Origin: Linnemannia schmuckeri | Lineage: Eukaryota; Mortierellomycota; Mortierellomycetes; Mortierellales; Mortierellaceae | Direction: 5' to 3' | DNA: 64,000 bases | Assembly: GCA_029449235.1 (NCBI GenBank) | Contig: JANATG010000002.1 | Coordinates: 3,472,001 to 3,536,000 of the forward strand | Shown here: positions 54,153-64,000 of the stretch, in pieces | Position numbering within the stretch: the stretch's first letter is position 1 | Layout: each line of letters begins with the position of its first letter | Notes under the pieces: model-generated | Seen by the model: only the letters and a program-made list of their open reading frames with translations | What the model was told of the DNA's origin: nothing | The model's database searches: none | Made by a program: the position numbers and the translations under genes

Positions 54153-56443
54153 TTATGCATTGGGGTTCAACAAAGGACGGTTTTCGTCTGGGTGAACGGC
54201 CTTGGGAGGACGGCAGACATGGGGCTCAATCACACCGTTGAAAACAAAGGTTCCGTACACAAGCAATGCAAAGCCTACATAGAAAAAAACGTGGAGCAAT
54301 AGCAGAGAGAGTGAGGCGAGGGTTAATATGGAGTTCGGTCTGGAGCAGTCGATGCGCTCTCACGACGTTTCAATCACGAGGAGGTGAAGGGTGGCAAAGT
54401 AATAAGACAAAGTGAACAAAAAAAAAACGTGTGACCTACCAAGGACCTGAAGGGGGATGAACTTCTCCCAGCCGAGGTAGAGAGAGATGGCCCAGATGAA
54501 GAGAGTACGGCACGAATCGATAGTCGAGCGCGAGGTGGCACAGATGGTTTTGGTGACAGAGATGCCGAAAAAGTTGAACGACGAGATACTGAAGAGCATC
54601 ACAATTGCAGGGATCCAGATCTGAGGGTAGGTCTTGATCTGCTCCCAGCCAGCGTTGAGGTCAAAGTACGAGCCAGGGTGCGATGTGCCAATGGTGAAGT
54701 GGAGGATGGGCATAGCAACCAAGACAGTGATGGTTCCAAAGAGACCCTCGAATCCAACAGCGCGCAGGGGAGCAATCTGGTATCCCGACAAGAACTTCTC
54801 CTCAACCACAAACTGAGTAGCGGTAAAGATCTGGGCGAAGAGGACGAGGAAGATTCCGAGAAAGGCTTTGGCAGCCTGGATGGCTTCATCCGAGTCGGGT
54901 TCTGCGTTGCCAACAAGGTCTTTGGTGGCGGGGGTGATGACGGAGGCGAGTCCAACGGTGGCGATACCAGCGACGATGGTGAAGAGAGCGAACCATTCAT
55001 AGGCGAGAAGTTTTCTGCCCAAGAAAATGACCGAGAGGAGTCCAGTAAAGATGACCAGTGCACCGCGCAGCATCTGGTAGACCGAGGCAGCGCAATAAAT
55101 CAAACCGACGTTCATCAACTATATATGCAACGTGCATCATTGGATACATAGGCAATTGTTTGGTTAGAACACATGTTATTGTTCCACTGGATCACAATGA
55201 TTCATGTCAATATCCTCCGATGAAAATGTGCTGATGGCGCACCCTGTCCTTCCGTTCCCGCACGGCATGAATTGATAGATATCCATAGTGAAGGACTTCT
55301 TTAGCTTCCTTCGGGGGCACATTCTTGATCCCTTTTCTGTTTTCTGCTGTCATTATTGTTGTTTTCCCGCGCAGGTCCAAATCTGAAAGAGGATGTCGCC
55401 ATTCCAAGATCCCGATTGTTGCAGTCTCTCCAATGAAAAAAGGGGGAGGGACAAGGGTTCGAGTCCAAGCACAAAGGCAGAAAAAAGGCAGGAAAGGGAG
55501 AGAACGTAACCAATGAAATTCGTTGAGGAGGGAAAGGGGTAGATGTTGCGTTACGTACTGTGCTGGCGGTCATATCACAGAGGGTGGGCAACCAGAGCAA
55601 GAGAACCAAAGGACCTTCGAGCTTCTTCTTCTTCAAGGGTGCAGCATGACCGTTTCCATGTCTGTGTCCATGTGCAGGGGTTGAAGAAATAAGGCCGTCC
55701 GACTCGACTACTGCAAGGATATCGTCTTCCTCGTCGTCCAGAATCAAGTCGGCCCACCTGGCACGGCCGTACTTTTCGGCCAAGAAGGCAAAGATAGAGG
55801 CGGCGACAAGACAGAGGGTCTCGCCCATGAACATGTTGAGTGTCTGCCAGATGGGCTGTTCAAAGTGCTCGTGAGTCTTAGGGTCGGGGTTGTCACAGTT
55901 CTTGACACAAGCCCTGTCCTGGTCTAAAAACAAGAGTGGCAAATACAAAGCAAAAGCGGGTGGAATTGGTCAACTTCTTGTCATCATTATTTGTTGAAGT
56001 GAGTAGGGTCCATGTGGAATATGCGTTGTTAGTGCGGATTGTCATTTTAGATGCCTCCCAACGCTCTTTTTTTCTTCGTTTTTCTGTCCTTTGTCTGTTT
56101 TAAACATGGAATACAGCAAACACAGATAGACGCAATTCAGCCAAAGGGGAGGGAGAAGTTCAAAAGAATAGGAGGGAGAGAGAAAGAGAGAGAGAGTCGG
56201 ATGTTGAACTGGTACAATAGGGCACGCAATAAACGTGGGCGTTGACACACACATATTTAGCTCTGTCACAGACATAATTATGTTCTGTCTGCCCCTGTTT
56301 GTCCAGTCTGTTGTTCATGAGCGTGCGAGGGAAGAGTAACGAGTGTGAAAAAAGAGCAACGTACACTTTGTGATGACGGTGTTGGCTGTTCCTGCGACCA
56401 GCATTCCGATCACGAGGGCGATATTGCCTCTGTTGATGGACAT
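54153..56443 (-). CDS. SLC35F6-like drug/metabolite-type transporter
   Basis: Four exons (56443-56365, 55923-55559, 55118-54440, 54274-54153) encode 414 residues. The first span (IALVIGMLVAGTANTVITKYQD) is followed by a Cys-containing loop. A long acidic and His/Lys-rich cytosolic loop lies before LEGPLVLLLWLPTLCDMTAS and LMNVGLIYCAASVYQMLRGA. The latter are the strongest match to the SLC35F6/nucleotide-sugar-like family of the drug/metabolite transporter clan. About ten hydrophobic segments are visible. The C-terminus ends ENRPLLNPNA, with a dileucine-like sorting motif. Human SLC35F6 is lysosomal/mitochondrial-associated; the substrate is unknown, so transport specificity should not be assumed. 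Confidence 0.88.
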
Positions 56444-58732
56444 GTTGAGGTAATGTGCCTGTGAGTGTAATGAGGTTGCTGTTAAGTTGTTAATTGATTT
56501 GAAGAGTGCAAGTGCGAGTGCGAGTGCAAGTGTGGAAGGTGGAGTGTATGTGAAGGAAGAAGAGGAAGCAAAAAAAGAGAAGAGGGAAAAGGTGTCTTTT
56601 TATGGGAAGGAAGTGAAAAAGAAAAGAAAGGGAGGCAATAACGGACGAAGAAGAGCGAGTCGAACAAAAGGAAAAGAGAGCGGATAAAAATGAGACGAGA
56701 GCAAAGAGATTGAAAGAACTTTTGAAAACGGAAATCAAGGAGGCGTGATTGATTGAATGAATAAAGCAAAAATGTATTGATTTGCCAAAAAGTGGGAAAA
56801 GGAAAGAAAGAGGAAAGGGAGAAGGGGAAAAATTTGTGAAAAGAGAAAAGAAAAAAAAAAAGCGAGACAAGCTTTGACCTTGCCTTTCTTTTAAAAGAAA
56901 CCATCAACACCCATCATCATTGCAGTCATCATCAGTATCATCATTTTCGTTCATTCGCAATAAGAATCATAACAGAGCTGCCTGTCTTTATACATAAGAA
57001 AGGAAAGAGTCATCATCATCATCATCGAAAAAACTCTATTCTTAGGAAGACGACGGAGGAGTCAACCAGCCCGGTGACCCTAGACAACTCGTGCTCATCT
57101 CTCATCTCTTATGGACAGGGTGTGGCTGGATGGAGTGTCAACGATCGACCAATCACATCCCACCTCTTATTTCCCAGGGGCTTTCTTAGTTTACTCTTCT
57201 TGCTCTTTGTTTCTTCGTTCATTCTCTTCGTCTCCGTTGTACTCTATAGTACGCAATAACTGGCGATATAAAAGAAGTGGAAGAACTTGACACACCCACG
57301 TCGCCGTTGAGAGCCCCCTCTCTTCTTACTTTCCCATGCGTCCAAAGACATAGCAGCGCTGAACAAATGCCTGCCTATTATGGATTTCATTTTCCATTCT
57401 CACTCAGGGCCAAAGGAGTGAGAAACTGCGGGGGGGGGGGGGGTTAGCTTTCAATCTCAATCTCAACCTCTTTCTTCAAAGAAAGAAAAAAAAAAGAAGC
57501 CGTGGTTCGAGTTAAATAAGTAGTTGTATCTTCGTGACAAAAAACGTACCGTCGTAGAAGGATACCTAGTTACCCCTTGTAGGCAACTGGTTCCTCGAGA
57601 CGGATAGAGTTTTCTTAAATTGATCAGCAGGTCGAGGTCATGCTGGCAATAATAATTACGACAATTCGTACCACTCATTCGCTTTCTGAAGCCAAAGTGG
57701 CAAAGAGATAGGACCAAGTGGTTTGTTTCCGTTTGCTGCTGTTAGGGATTGCGGTACAAAGATGAGAAGGATTATTACTCAGGGGTGAGCACAAAAGAAG
57801 AGGGATTGATAGGGGGTAGTAGGGATAGGGGGTCAACACAAAGGGGGGATAGAATGTATTGTGTCCCAATTATGCATTGTGCATCGCAGCATCTCTTCTC
57901 CACCCTGCATGGATCGTCTCACTCTTTCTCGTTTGTGTTTGTCCGAGAATGTTTTTTAGACAAGAAGGATAACATCACACTAGGTACGAGATATAATCGC
58001 AAAAGTAACAGAATCCAACTCGGTTTGGAAATAGATATTTGCATTTGCATGTGTTGATGTCTCTTCAGAATTGAAAACTGTCTTGTGGGTTCAGCTTGGC
58101 ACCGGCATCCCGGTTGGATCGATCTGCAAGATAGATATAAATTCCCATTGCAGCAAGAAGCAGTTGGTATATCCTTGCTGGTGTTCTATGATGATGTATG
58201 ACGCTCAATTGGAAACTAGCAAGGGTGGATCCAACAGGAGTGACGAGTGAGAAAGTATTCGTTGTCATGCCAAACGAGTGTGAGAGTTCGGCTCGCAGAA
58301 AGGGTGAACAATTTCGCTTCGATTTCACCCTCACCCGTTTCCCTTTTTTATGCTTTCTGTGTTGTAGTGCGTGGTCCCCCTTCTGTCACTGCTTCTCGTT
58401 CACTTCTCTCCTCCGTCCTTCCTTCTTGCTTGCTCCCCGTCCGTCCCTTTGTTTCTTTTTCTCCGGTGTGCGTGTGATAGTCGGTAGTGTGAGTGTCTTC
58501 TTTGGTCTTCTTTTTCTTCCCCTTTTCACACCGTCCTTGCTCTCCATCTCCATCACTCACATCAACTAAATACCATTCACTCCTTTCTCTTCTCCGCCTA
58601 CAGTTCTAGTCACCCGACCCACCCCCCTTCTCCCCTACACCAACAACTATAACTACAACCGACATTCAACGTTCTCAGTGTCGGGGTACATAATATATCT
58701 TAGCTTCAACAAAAAAAAAAAAGCGGCTCGCC
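56444..58732. other. Intergenic, divergent 5' regions; no gene supported
   Basis: The transporter side is purine-rich (56520-56870). There is a G run at about 57431-57442. From about 58330 to 58640 a C/T-rich leader precedes PEX16, with an A12 run followed by GCGGCTCGCC just before its start. No conserved frame. Confidence 0.5.
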
Positions 58733-60700
58733 ATGGACTTTCTCAAAAAGTACGAGTCGTTCATCTTCAAGAATGCCTCCCAGATCTCAAGCATTGAGAG
58801 CACCCTCAGGTCACTCACCTACATCCTTCCCGGTAATTAACTCTCCTTTGAAGGCTTTCCTCTCTCGCGTTTTTGTCTTATCTGTCTGTTTGCCTTTCTC
58901 GCATGTTACTATGTGTCTATTTTACTGACTTAATACATTACGGAAACGCTTCATCTGCTGTCTATTTCCCCTATTCTTTTCCCTCTGTTCCCTATTCTCT
59001 ACTTTTCTCTCATTCTCGTTCTGTGTCCCCTTTTTTAGGTCGGTTCGATGATGCTGATCTTGCTTCAGAAGCCTGTAAGTTCAACCGTTTATTTGCTTGG
59101 ATATTTCGGGGAGTCGCTTCTGCCGCTTCCCGGAAACCTCTTATGACCTGTCTTGGTTGCCTGAACATTCAGTTTGGAGCCCAATGCAATCAATCGGTCA
59201 ATGCTAGTTAATAAGGATTCACCCACTCACTGTCTTCTCGTATTTTTTATCTGTTAGTGTTCTCGACGCTGAACTTGCTTGGCATTTACCACGATACGAT
59301 CTTGACAAAGCATGTGGCCAGTCTGCCAGCAACCCATCGACCTACACCATCGCCCTTGAACCGATACACCCGAGACTGGCAGAACTCGTCGTTGACCTAC
59401 AGGAGAATTGCCATGCTTCTGACAGTGATCCAGTACACCGAGGTCCTGATCGAGATGGGTGTTCAAAAGAAGTGGGGTCAGCAGTACAAGTGGCGCGTCA
59501 TTACCGCTCTTGAAGCTATCAAGTAAGTCTTTTTCTTCAATCAATGCGTTGTGAACCAAGTGTCTGCTTTAGCATGACAAAAACGAAACGAACAAAGCGT
59601 TCTCTGTGGAGCAATTGGATGAAGAAGAGGAACAAGGCGACATTTTAGCGTTTTTTATTTGTGTGTCTGTCCACTTGTGTCACACACCGACGGTAAATCG
59701 ACGATCACATTTTTCATAACCCTGCGATTATTTTTTTTGGGCATTTTATAGGGCTGCTGGACGGTTGACTTTACTGCGATTGACAAACCAGAGGATGATT
59801 ATGCACCCCATCCATACAGAGCGCGACGTGGACCCCTCGACACTCGCCGATCTGGCCGAGGCACAACAATCGGTCAAGGAGAGTCACTGGACAGGCACCA
59901 GGACAGGATCGACTCGTCTTCAGCTGAGTGCTGTCCAAAAGAACAACAGCAGCGGCAAAGCCGGCGGCAAATCGGATGTCACAGAGTTCTTGCTCAGCAA
60001 GGTTCTCACACCCGATGTTGTCCGTAAGCCTCGCGATCTCGTTGGCATTTTGAGTGGATTGGGCGCTATTGGCGAGTACATGTTTGTGCTGAGACCGTTG
60101 ATCTATGTCTTGGCGATGCGCAAATACGGACAAAAGTCGTGGTACCCTTGGTTCTTGTCTCTGGCGATCGAGTTGGCGTCGAGGGCGAGTATCAAGCAGT
60201 ACTTGGCCAGCCGTCCTGGTGGTGGTCGTGGCGGATCGGGAACTTTGCTCGAGAAGGATGAGATGAAGAGGCGACTTTGGTTGCTGCTCTACTATGTCCT
60301 CCGCAGCCCCTTCTACGATCGCTTCACCAAGTAAGGATCTCTTTTCTTTTGCGTTGGCAAATATCAAGATTAAGGATATGTGCAGGTTGGTTACTAGTCG
60401 TTGTTACTAATGGCTTCAATCGATGTTATTTTTTGGTGGCAATTTTTTTTGTTCTAATAGGGAGCGTCTCCACAACTTTTGCGAGTCGGCCAGCAAGAAG
60501 CCCCTCATCTCGCTCGTTGGAGGCATTGTCCGCGACTACCAGCCCCTCTGGGAGTCCGTCTACTTCTACAGTAAGTCTCTTTTTTCTGATCTGTTGTTTG
60601 AACTCTTTAACTTCCTGCTGTACGACTGTAATAATCATACATATCTAACAATTGCATAATCCATCTTTTGTTTAATCTCTCAATAGCTGCCGGTTCATAA
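58733..60700 (+). CDS. PEX16: PEX16, peroxisomal membrane biogenesis protein
   Basis: Six exons (58733-58832, 59039-59074, 59258-59522, 59752-60330, 60461-60570, 60687-60700) encode 367 residues. The opening MDFLKKYESFIFKNASQISS with SLTYILPGRFDDADLASEA is diagnostic for PEX16. So are LLTVIQYTEVLIEMG, the basic LRLTNQRMIMHPI and a C-terminal half with MRKYGQKSWYPWFLSLAIEL, then RRLWLLLYYVLRSPFYDRF. Peroxin 16 is an integral membrane protein that recruits PEX3 and membrane proteins to forming peroxisomes. The last exon is only 14 nt and codes the terminal TAGS. Exon 2 is 36 nt. AATAAA at 60755-60760. It converges with the eS7 gene. Confidence 0.94.
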
Positions 60701-61008
60701 GGCATTTGACTCTCACCCTCCCAGCTGTATATTCAAACATTTGACAATGAAAAAAATAAACGATTACTATGTCCCTTCTGTAACTTCCATGAATTCCATG
60801 TGCATGCAATTGTCGGCAAGAAGACAAAACAAAACAAAACAAAACAAAGCGGCATTAAAAAAAAGAATAGAGGTGTTCTTTCCTTAGTTATTTATTTGTT
60901 TGGATGGTCCAGAAAAAAAAAAAGTCCATTTGGCCATGGCCCTTTACTTTAACAGTCCAGTTCATCTCATTTTCTCCCGTAAGATAGAATGGAAAGAGAA
61001 CGAGAAAT
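60701..61008. other. Convergent 3' spacer PEX16 / eS7
   Basis: AATAAA (60755-60760) serves the plus-strand gene and TTTATT (60891-60896) the minus-strand gene. An AAAAC microsatellite is at about 60826-60846. Confidence 0.6.
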
Positions 61009-62494
61009 TTACTCGGCGTGGTGAGCGGGGAACTCGAAGACGACCTCCTTGCCGGTCAAACGACGGTAGACGGCAACGAAGGTGTCGAGCTTGTACTCCA
61101 AAGAAGTCGAGTCCTTGGCATCGAGGAAGCTATTTCAGCCGAGAGGGAGAAAAAAAAAGAAAAAGGTGTTAGAATTTTGCGCGTTTTTTCAATCATATAG
61201 CTGCAGAGGTTCTGAATAGAGCCAAGAGAACGCGTTAAAGCGTTCTATAAAACGAAATGAAGAGGAGGGAACCACTTACACCTTGATGATCTTCTTCTGG
61301 TCAGTCTGGACACGGGTGCGCTTGCCGGTGATCTCGGTGGGGTAGACCAAGTCCTCGAGGAGCTTCTCGTGGACGGAGGTGAGAGTGCGGGAGCGGGGAC
61401 GCATCTGCTTGGCACGGGAAGTGCGGGTGGGCTTGGCCATGATGCGGCGCTGGGCAACGAAGACGACGTGGCGGTCAGAGAACTTCTTCTCGAGCTCACG
61501 GGTGAGTCTAGTTGTTTTTGTTCAAAATATTAAAAGCGTTTTGTCAGTTGCTTGATACATTTTTTTTTGATGCATTGACATATATCCTGGTCCTTTGAAG
61601 ACAGTCGTTTCCTGGCAATGTTGTGAGATTTGGTTATTACCTTCCCTGAATCTTGTGGAAGGCCTTCAACTGGGGAACGGGGACGAAGATGACAATGGCC
61701 TTCTTGCCGTGGCCGGTCTCGATCTGATCAAAAGCGGAAATTTGGTGATAAAAGAGAGATGTTGGGTCAGTCGTGCTGTTGTGGGGGTGGTTATGGTGAT
61801 TTTTTGGCAGCTCTCCTGGAGCACTAATAGTAGTGGTCTCAGTCCTTGTACGATGCTGCCTGTTCCTCTCCCTCTAATTGAGCTTTGGCAAAAGAATAAA
61901 AGGGCTCCTGTTGTTGCTGAGAGTACTTTATATTGGCGTCATACTGCATAGCCTTTTCACATCCTTGTCGGTGGTTTTTAAGTTCCTGCAGTTGCTGGGA
62001 TAATTGAAGTTGGTAGGCGGTGATATGACGGACTGTCTTGCCGAATGCTGCTTGATTTTTTTGACAGGTCGAAGATGGTTGTTGAATCATAGGTTCGGCA
62101 TGGAAACTACATCTTAGATGAAAGTATTCTCCATCCTTATTTACTCCTCCAACCGGCTTCTCGATTCCTGGACCTGAACCACCGAAAACTCTCTTCTTTC
62201 CAAGACCGCTGCTGAATACGCTGGAGCCAGAAGTTGTTATATCCTGTTGGTTGTGGTATGTTGTCCTGACTACAAAAGCCTCTAGCTTCCTCCGTCTACT
62301 TGAACTGTCTGCTGAACTTCTCTCATGAGAAGGCACTTGAAAAGAAAACTCACCTCCTTGGCGCTGGAGATCTGGAGGGCCTTGAGCTCCTTCTTCAAGT
62401 CAGCGACGTTGTTCTCCAAGTCAAAGAGAGCCTGAGCGACAGAGAGCTCGATCTCATCAGCAGGGCCGTTCTTGGCAATCTTGAGGCTGGCCAT
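61009..62494 (-). CDS. RPS7: Small-subunit ribosomal protein eS7
   Basis: Four exons (62494-62354, 61723-61641, 61507-61280, 61129-61009) encode 190 residues, as expected for eS7. Diagnostic segments are FDLENNVADLKKELKALQI, KKAIVIFVPVPQLKAFHKIQ, RELEKKFSDRHVVFVAQRRI, PRSRTLTSVHEKLLEDLVYP and a C-terminal YRRLTGKEVVFEFP. It is a core component of the 40S subunit and the small-subunit processome. The exon that ends in GAAG|GT gives Val at the last junction, matching the family. Intron 1 is 630 nt, several times longer than other introns here, and holds a 165-codon open frame. The start at MASLKIAKNG is slightly shorter than that of animal homologues. Confidence 0.94.
61724..62353 (-). other. 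Unusually long intron 1 of eS7, with a 165-codon open frame
   Basis: The intron starts GTGAGT and ends CAG. On the gene strand, 62336-61839 is open for 165 codons, with a Gln-rich segment (LQLSQQLQELKNHRQ) and FGGSGPGIEKPVGG. It opens with GTG rather than ATG and is not in frame with exon 1. No domain was recognised and no clear C/D or H/ACA snoRNA was found by eye. It might be chance, an alternative exon or a remnant. Confidence 0.4.
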
Positions 62495-63169
62495 ATTGTT
62501 CTATAGTGTCGACATGAACGTCCCGTTTTGCGTTTTTTTTAGTGGAGAAGATTGATGGAGGTAGGCAAGTTGATGTAGAGGTTCAGATCCGAGTAGAGTT
62601 GTCGGGTTTTTTTTGAGTGATGGAGAAGGTAACATCCCGATCCCGAGTTGAATCAGAGGTTCGCCACATTATGAGAAGTCGAAAAAAAAAGTCGTAAAGT
62701 CGGTTCCCGATAGAAAATGGTGACATAAGGAGTAGCAAGAGAAAAAAGGATGAGGGGTGTTAGTTTCGTGCTGCATTTTCCTTGACGGATGGATAGGTTT
62801 GCAGCAATGGTGCCAACGGTGGTATCAATCGATGGATGATGGACGACGACGGATGTCTATCTATCGATCACACATAGTCGCCACTGTCCGCATTTCAGTT
62901 GTCCCTCTGAGCACATACAAAGAAATGAAAGGAGGTTGAAACGAGCGCGAACCACTGGCCACTAAATACAATCTTGCCCTCTCTAATTGGAATTTATCGT
63001 ATTTTCTTTTATTCAAATTCAGGTTTGAGTACATGTCGCACCAATCCCATGCTAAATGATATGTGAACACACATGGAGGAATGGGCCTACTCGACTGTGC
63101 TATGTATGTATATACTAATGATTGTAACATTATTCCTACCCCCGGTACATGGCTACACGCCCTAAGATT
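62495..63169. other. eS7 promoter region and FMP52 3' flank
   Basis: No gene was recognised. An A run with GTCGTAAAGTCGG lies at about 62680-62703. No TATA box is obvious. Confidence 0.45.
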
Positions 63170-63970
63170 CTAGAGCTTGGAGGAAGCATTGTACCTGTTG
63201 ACAATGTCGTGAATGTTGGGGTTGCTAAAGTAGGTGACCTTAGTCCTGGACTTGGGGTTGACACCGACGCTCTTGGGCGACACGCCCTGGACATCGACCG
63301 AGTCCGAGGTTCCGACCAACCGCATCGCAAGCGCCACCGAGGCTACACTGATCGTGGCCGACTTTTCCGAAATAAACTCCAGCACAGGGACAAACTTGTC
63401 GACGATCCACTCGGCCGAGCGAGTTCCTGAACTACGGGGCTCGACAGTCTTCAAGAACGCAGGATGGAAGATGCTGACACGCTCAAACCCAATCTCGGCC
63501 AGGGCCTTTTCGGTCTCGCCCTTGGTCTTTGGGTAGAGGAAGAACGAGTTGGCGTTGGCGTTAGTGGAGGAGCAGTAGAGGAAATGGACTTTGGACAGTC
63601 CTGTGACGGGATCCTTGGGGGCCTTCTCGTGGATATGACGAGCCGAGTCAAGGACGTACTGCTGATCAATCTTCTTGAACGCCTCGGCGGATCCGGCCGC
63701 AGCCCGAGTCGTACCTAGGGTACAAAAGACTACCTGAGGCAGGTTCGAACCCTCGTCGGGGAAGGTAGCGGCGATGTTTTCAAAGTCAATGGTCTTTTGT
63801 TCGAGGGCGGAGAGGTTGGTGAAACTGCTGTCGTTCTCGGTTGGGACGGGGCGGCGGCCGAGGGTCAGGACTCTTGTGAAGGCGTTAGAGGAGAGGGCGT
63901 CCTTGACGAGACTCTTTCCGACGGCTCCTGTTCCGCCGAAAATGATGCACGAGTTCAGAGGGATGGACAT
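63170..63970 (-). CDS. FMP52/TIP30 (HTATIP2)-like NAD(P)-binding protein
   Basis: A single exon of 266 residues with the short-chain dehydrogenase-like fold. The nucleotide-binding loop is CIIFGGTGAVGKSLV (residues 8-22). Then come TLGRRP, VFCTLGTTRAAAGSAEAF (a family hallmark) and HFLYCSSTNANANSFF. The YxxxK pair is Tyr146/Lys150 in YPKTKGETEKAL, and PAFLKTVEPR follows. Yeast Fmp52 is in the mitochondrial outer membrane; animal TIP30 binds NADPH and affects transport and growth control. The reaction is unknown. Length matches the family. The gene reads away from the right end, where its upstream region is cut off by the window. Confidence 0.9.
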   Translation of the reverse strand: MSIPLNSCIIFGGTGAVGKSLVKDALSSNAFTRVLTLGRRPVPTENDSSFTNLSALEQKTIDFENIAATFPDEGSNLPQVVFCTLGTTRAAAGSAEAFKKIDQQYVLDSARHIHEKAPKDPVTGLSKVHFLYCSSTNANANSFFLYPKTKGETEKALAEIGFERVSIFHPAFLKTVEPRSSGTRSAEWIVDKFVPVLEFISEKSATISVASVALAMRLVGTSDSVDVQGVSPKSVGVNPKSRTKVTYFSNPNIHDIVNRYNASSKL

Positions 63971-64000
63971 TGTTGTGGTTTTTGTGTGCTGCGTGTGAAT

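Noticed and set aside
57463..57869. Minus-strand frames before PEX16
   Set aside because: Short, no domain, and interrupted by homopolymers.

Overview
The window is nuclear DNA of a filamentous fungus. It has short GT-AG introns (about 50-200 nt, 3' ends usually TAG), eukaryote-only genes (kinesin-5, PEX16, COQ4, SDO1/SBDS, eS7, RBR ubiquitin ligases), eukaryotic tRNA genes and long A/T homopolymers between genes. F-box/leucine-rich proteins of this style and a half-size ABCA-type transporter suggest an early-diverging lineage, probably Mucoromycota/Mortierellomycota. That placement is inference from gene content; no rRNA marker is present.

Layout. 1-2187: low-complexity DNA, no gene supported. 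2188-8302: SFM1-like SPOUT methyltransferase (-), COQ4 (+), SDO1/SBDS (-) and a GRHPR-type 2-hydroxyacid dehydrogenase (+). 8303-10396: homopolymer-rich spacer. 10397-18852: half-size ABCA-type transporter (+), an F-box/LRR gene (+), a broken F-box paralogue (+) and a seven-transmembrane protein (-). 20571-33374: a 1551-residue ubiquitin/SUMO-binding scaffold candidate (+), a GST-fold protein (+), kinesin-5 (-) and a BTB protein (-). 33375-46750: a mobile-element and tRNA island. 47190-64000: J-domain protein (-), two tandem RBR E3 ligases (-), SLC35F6-like transporter (-), PEX16 (+), ribosomal protein eS7 (-) and an FMP52/TIP30-like reductase (-).

The most unusual part is 35.8-46.8 kb. Two nearly identical copies of a retroelement-like gene encode RNase H plus zinc-binding modules but no reverse transcriptase. 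They lie with truncated 3'-end fragments among a tRNA-His gene, a tRNA-Phe gene and a decayed tRNA-Phe. In three of three cases the 5' edge of a minus-strand copy lies about 80-135 bp upstream of a plus-strand tRNA or tRNA relic. Copy 1 is split by a tRNA-headed SINE with a 17-bp target duplication. Copy 2 is split by a 573-bp inverted-repeat element with an 11-bp target duplication; copy 1 preserves the uninterrupted site. This nested island is the best candidate for something undescribed.

Intron boundaries were read by eye from splice signals, reading-frame continuity and family conservation. For every multi-exon gene the exon lengths sum to an intact frame.
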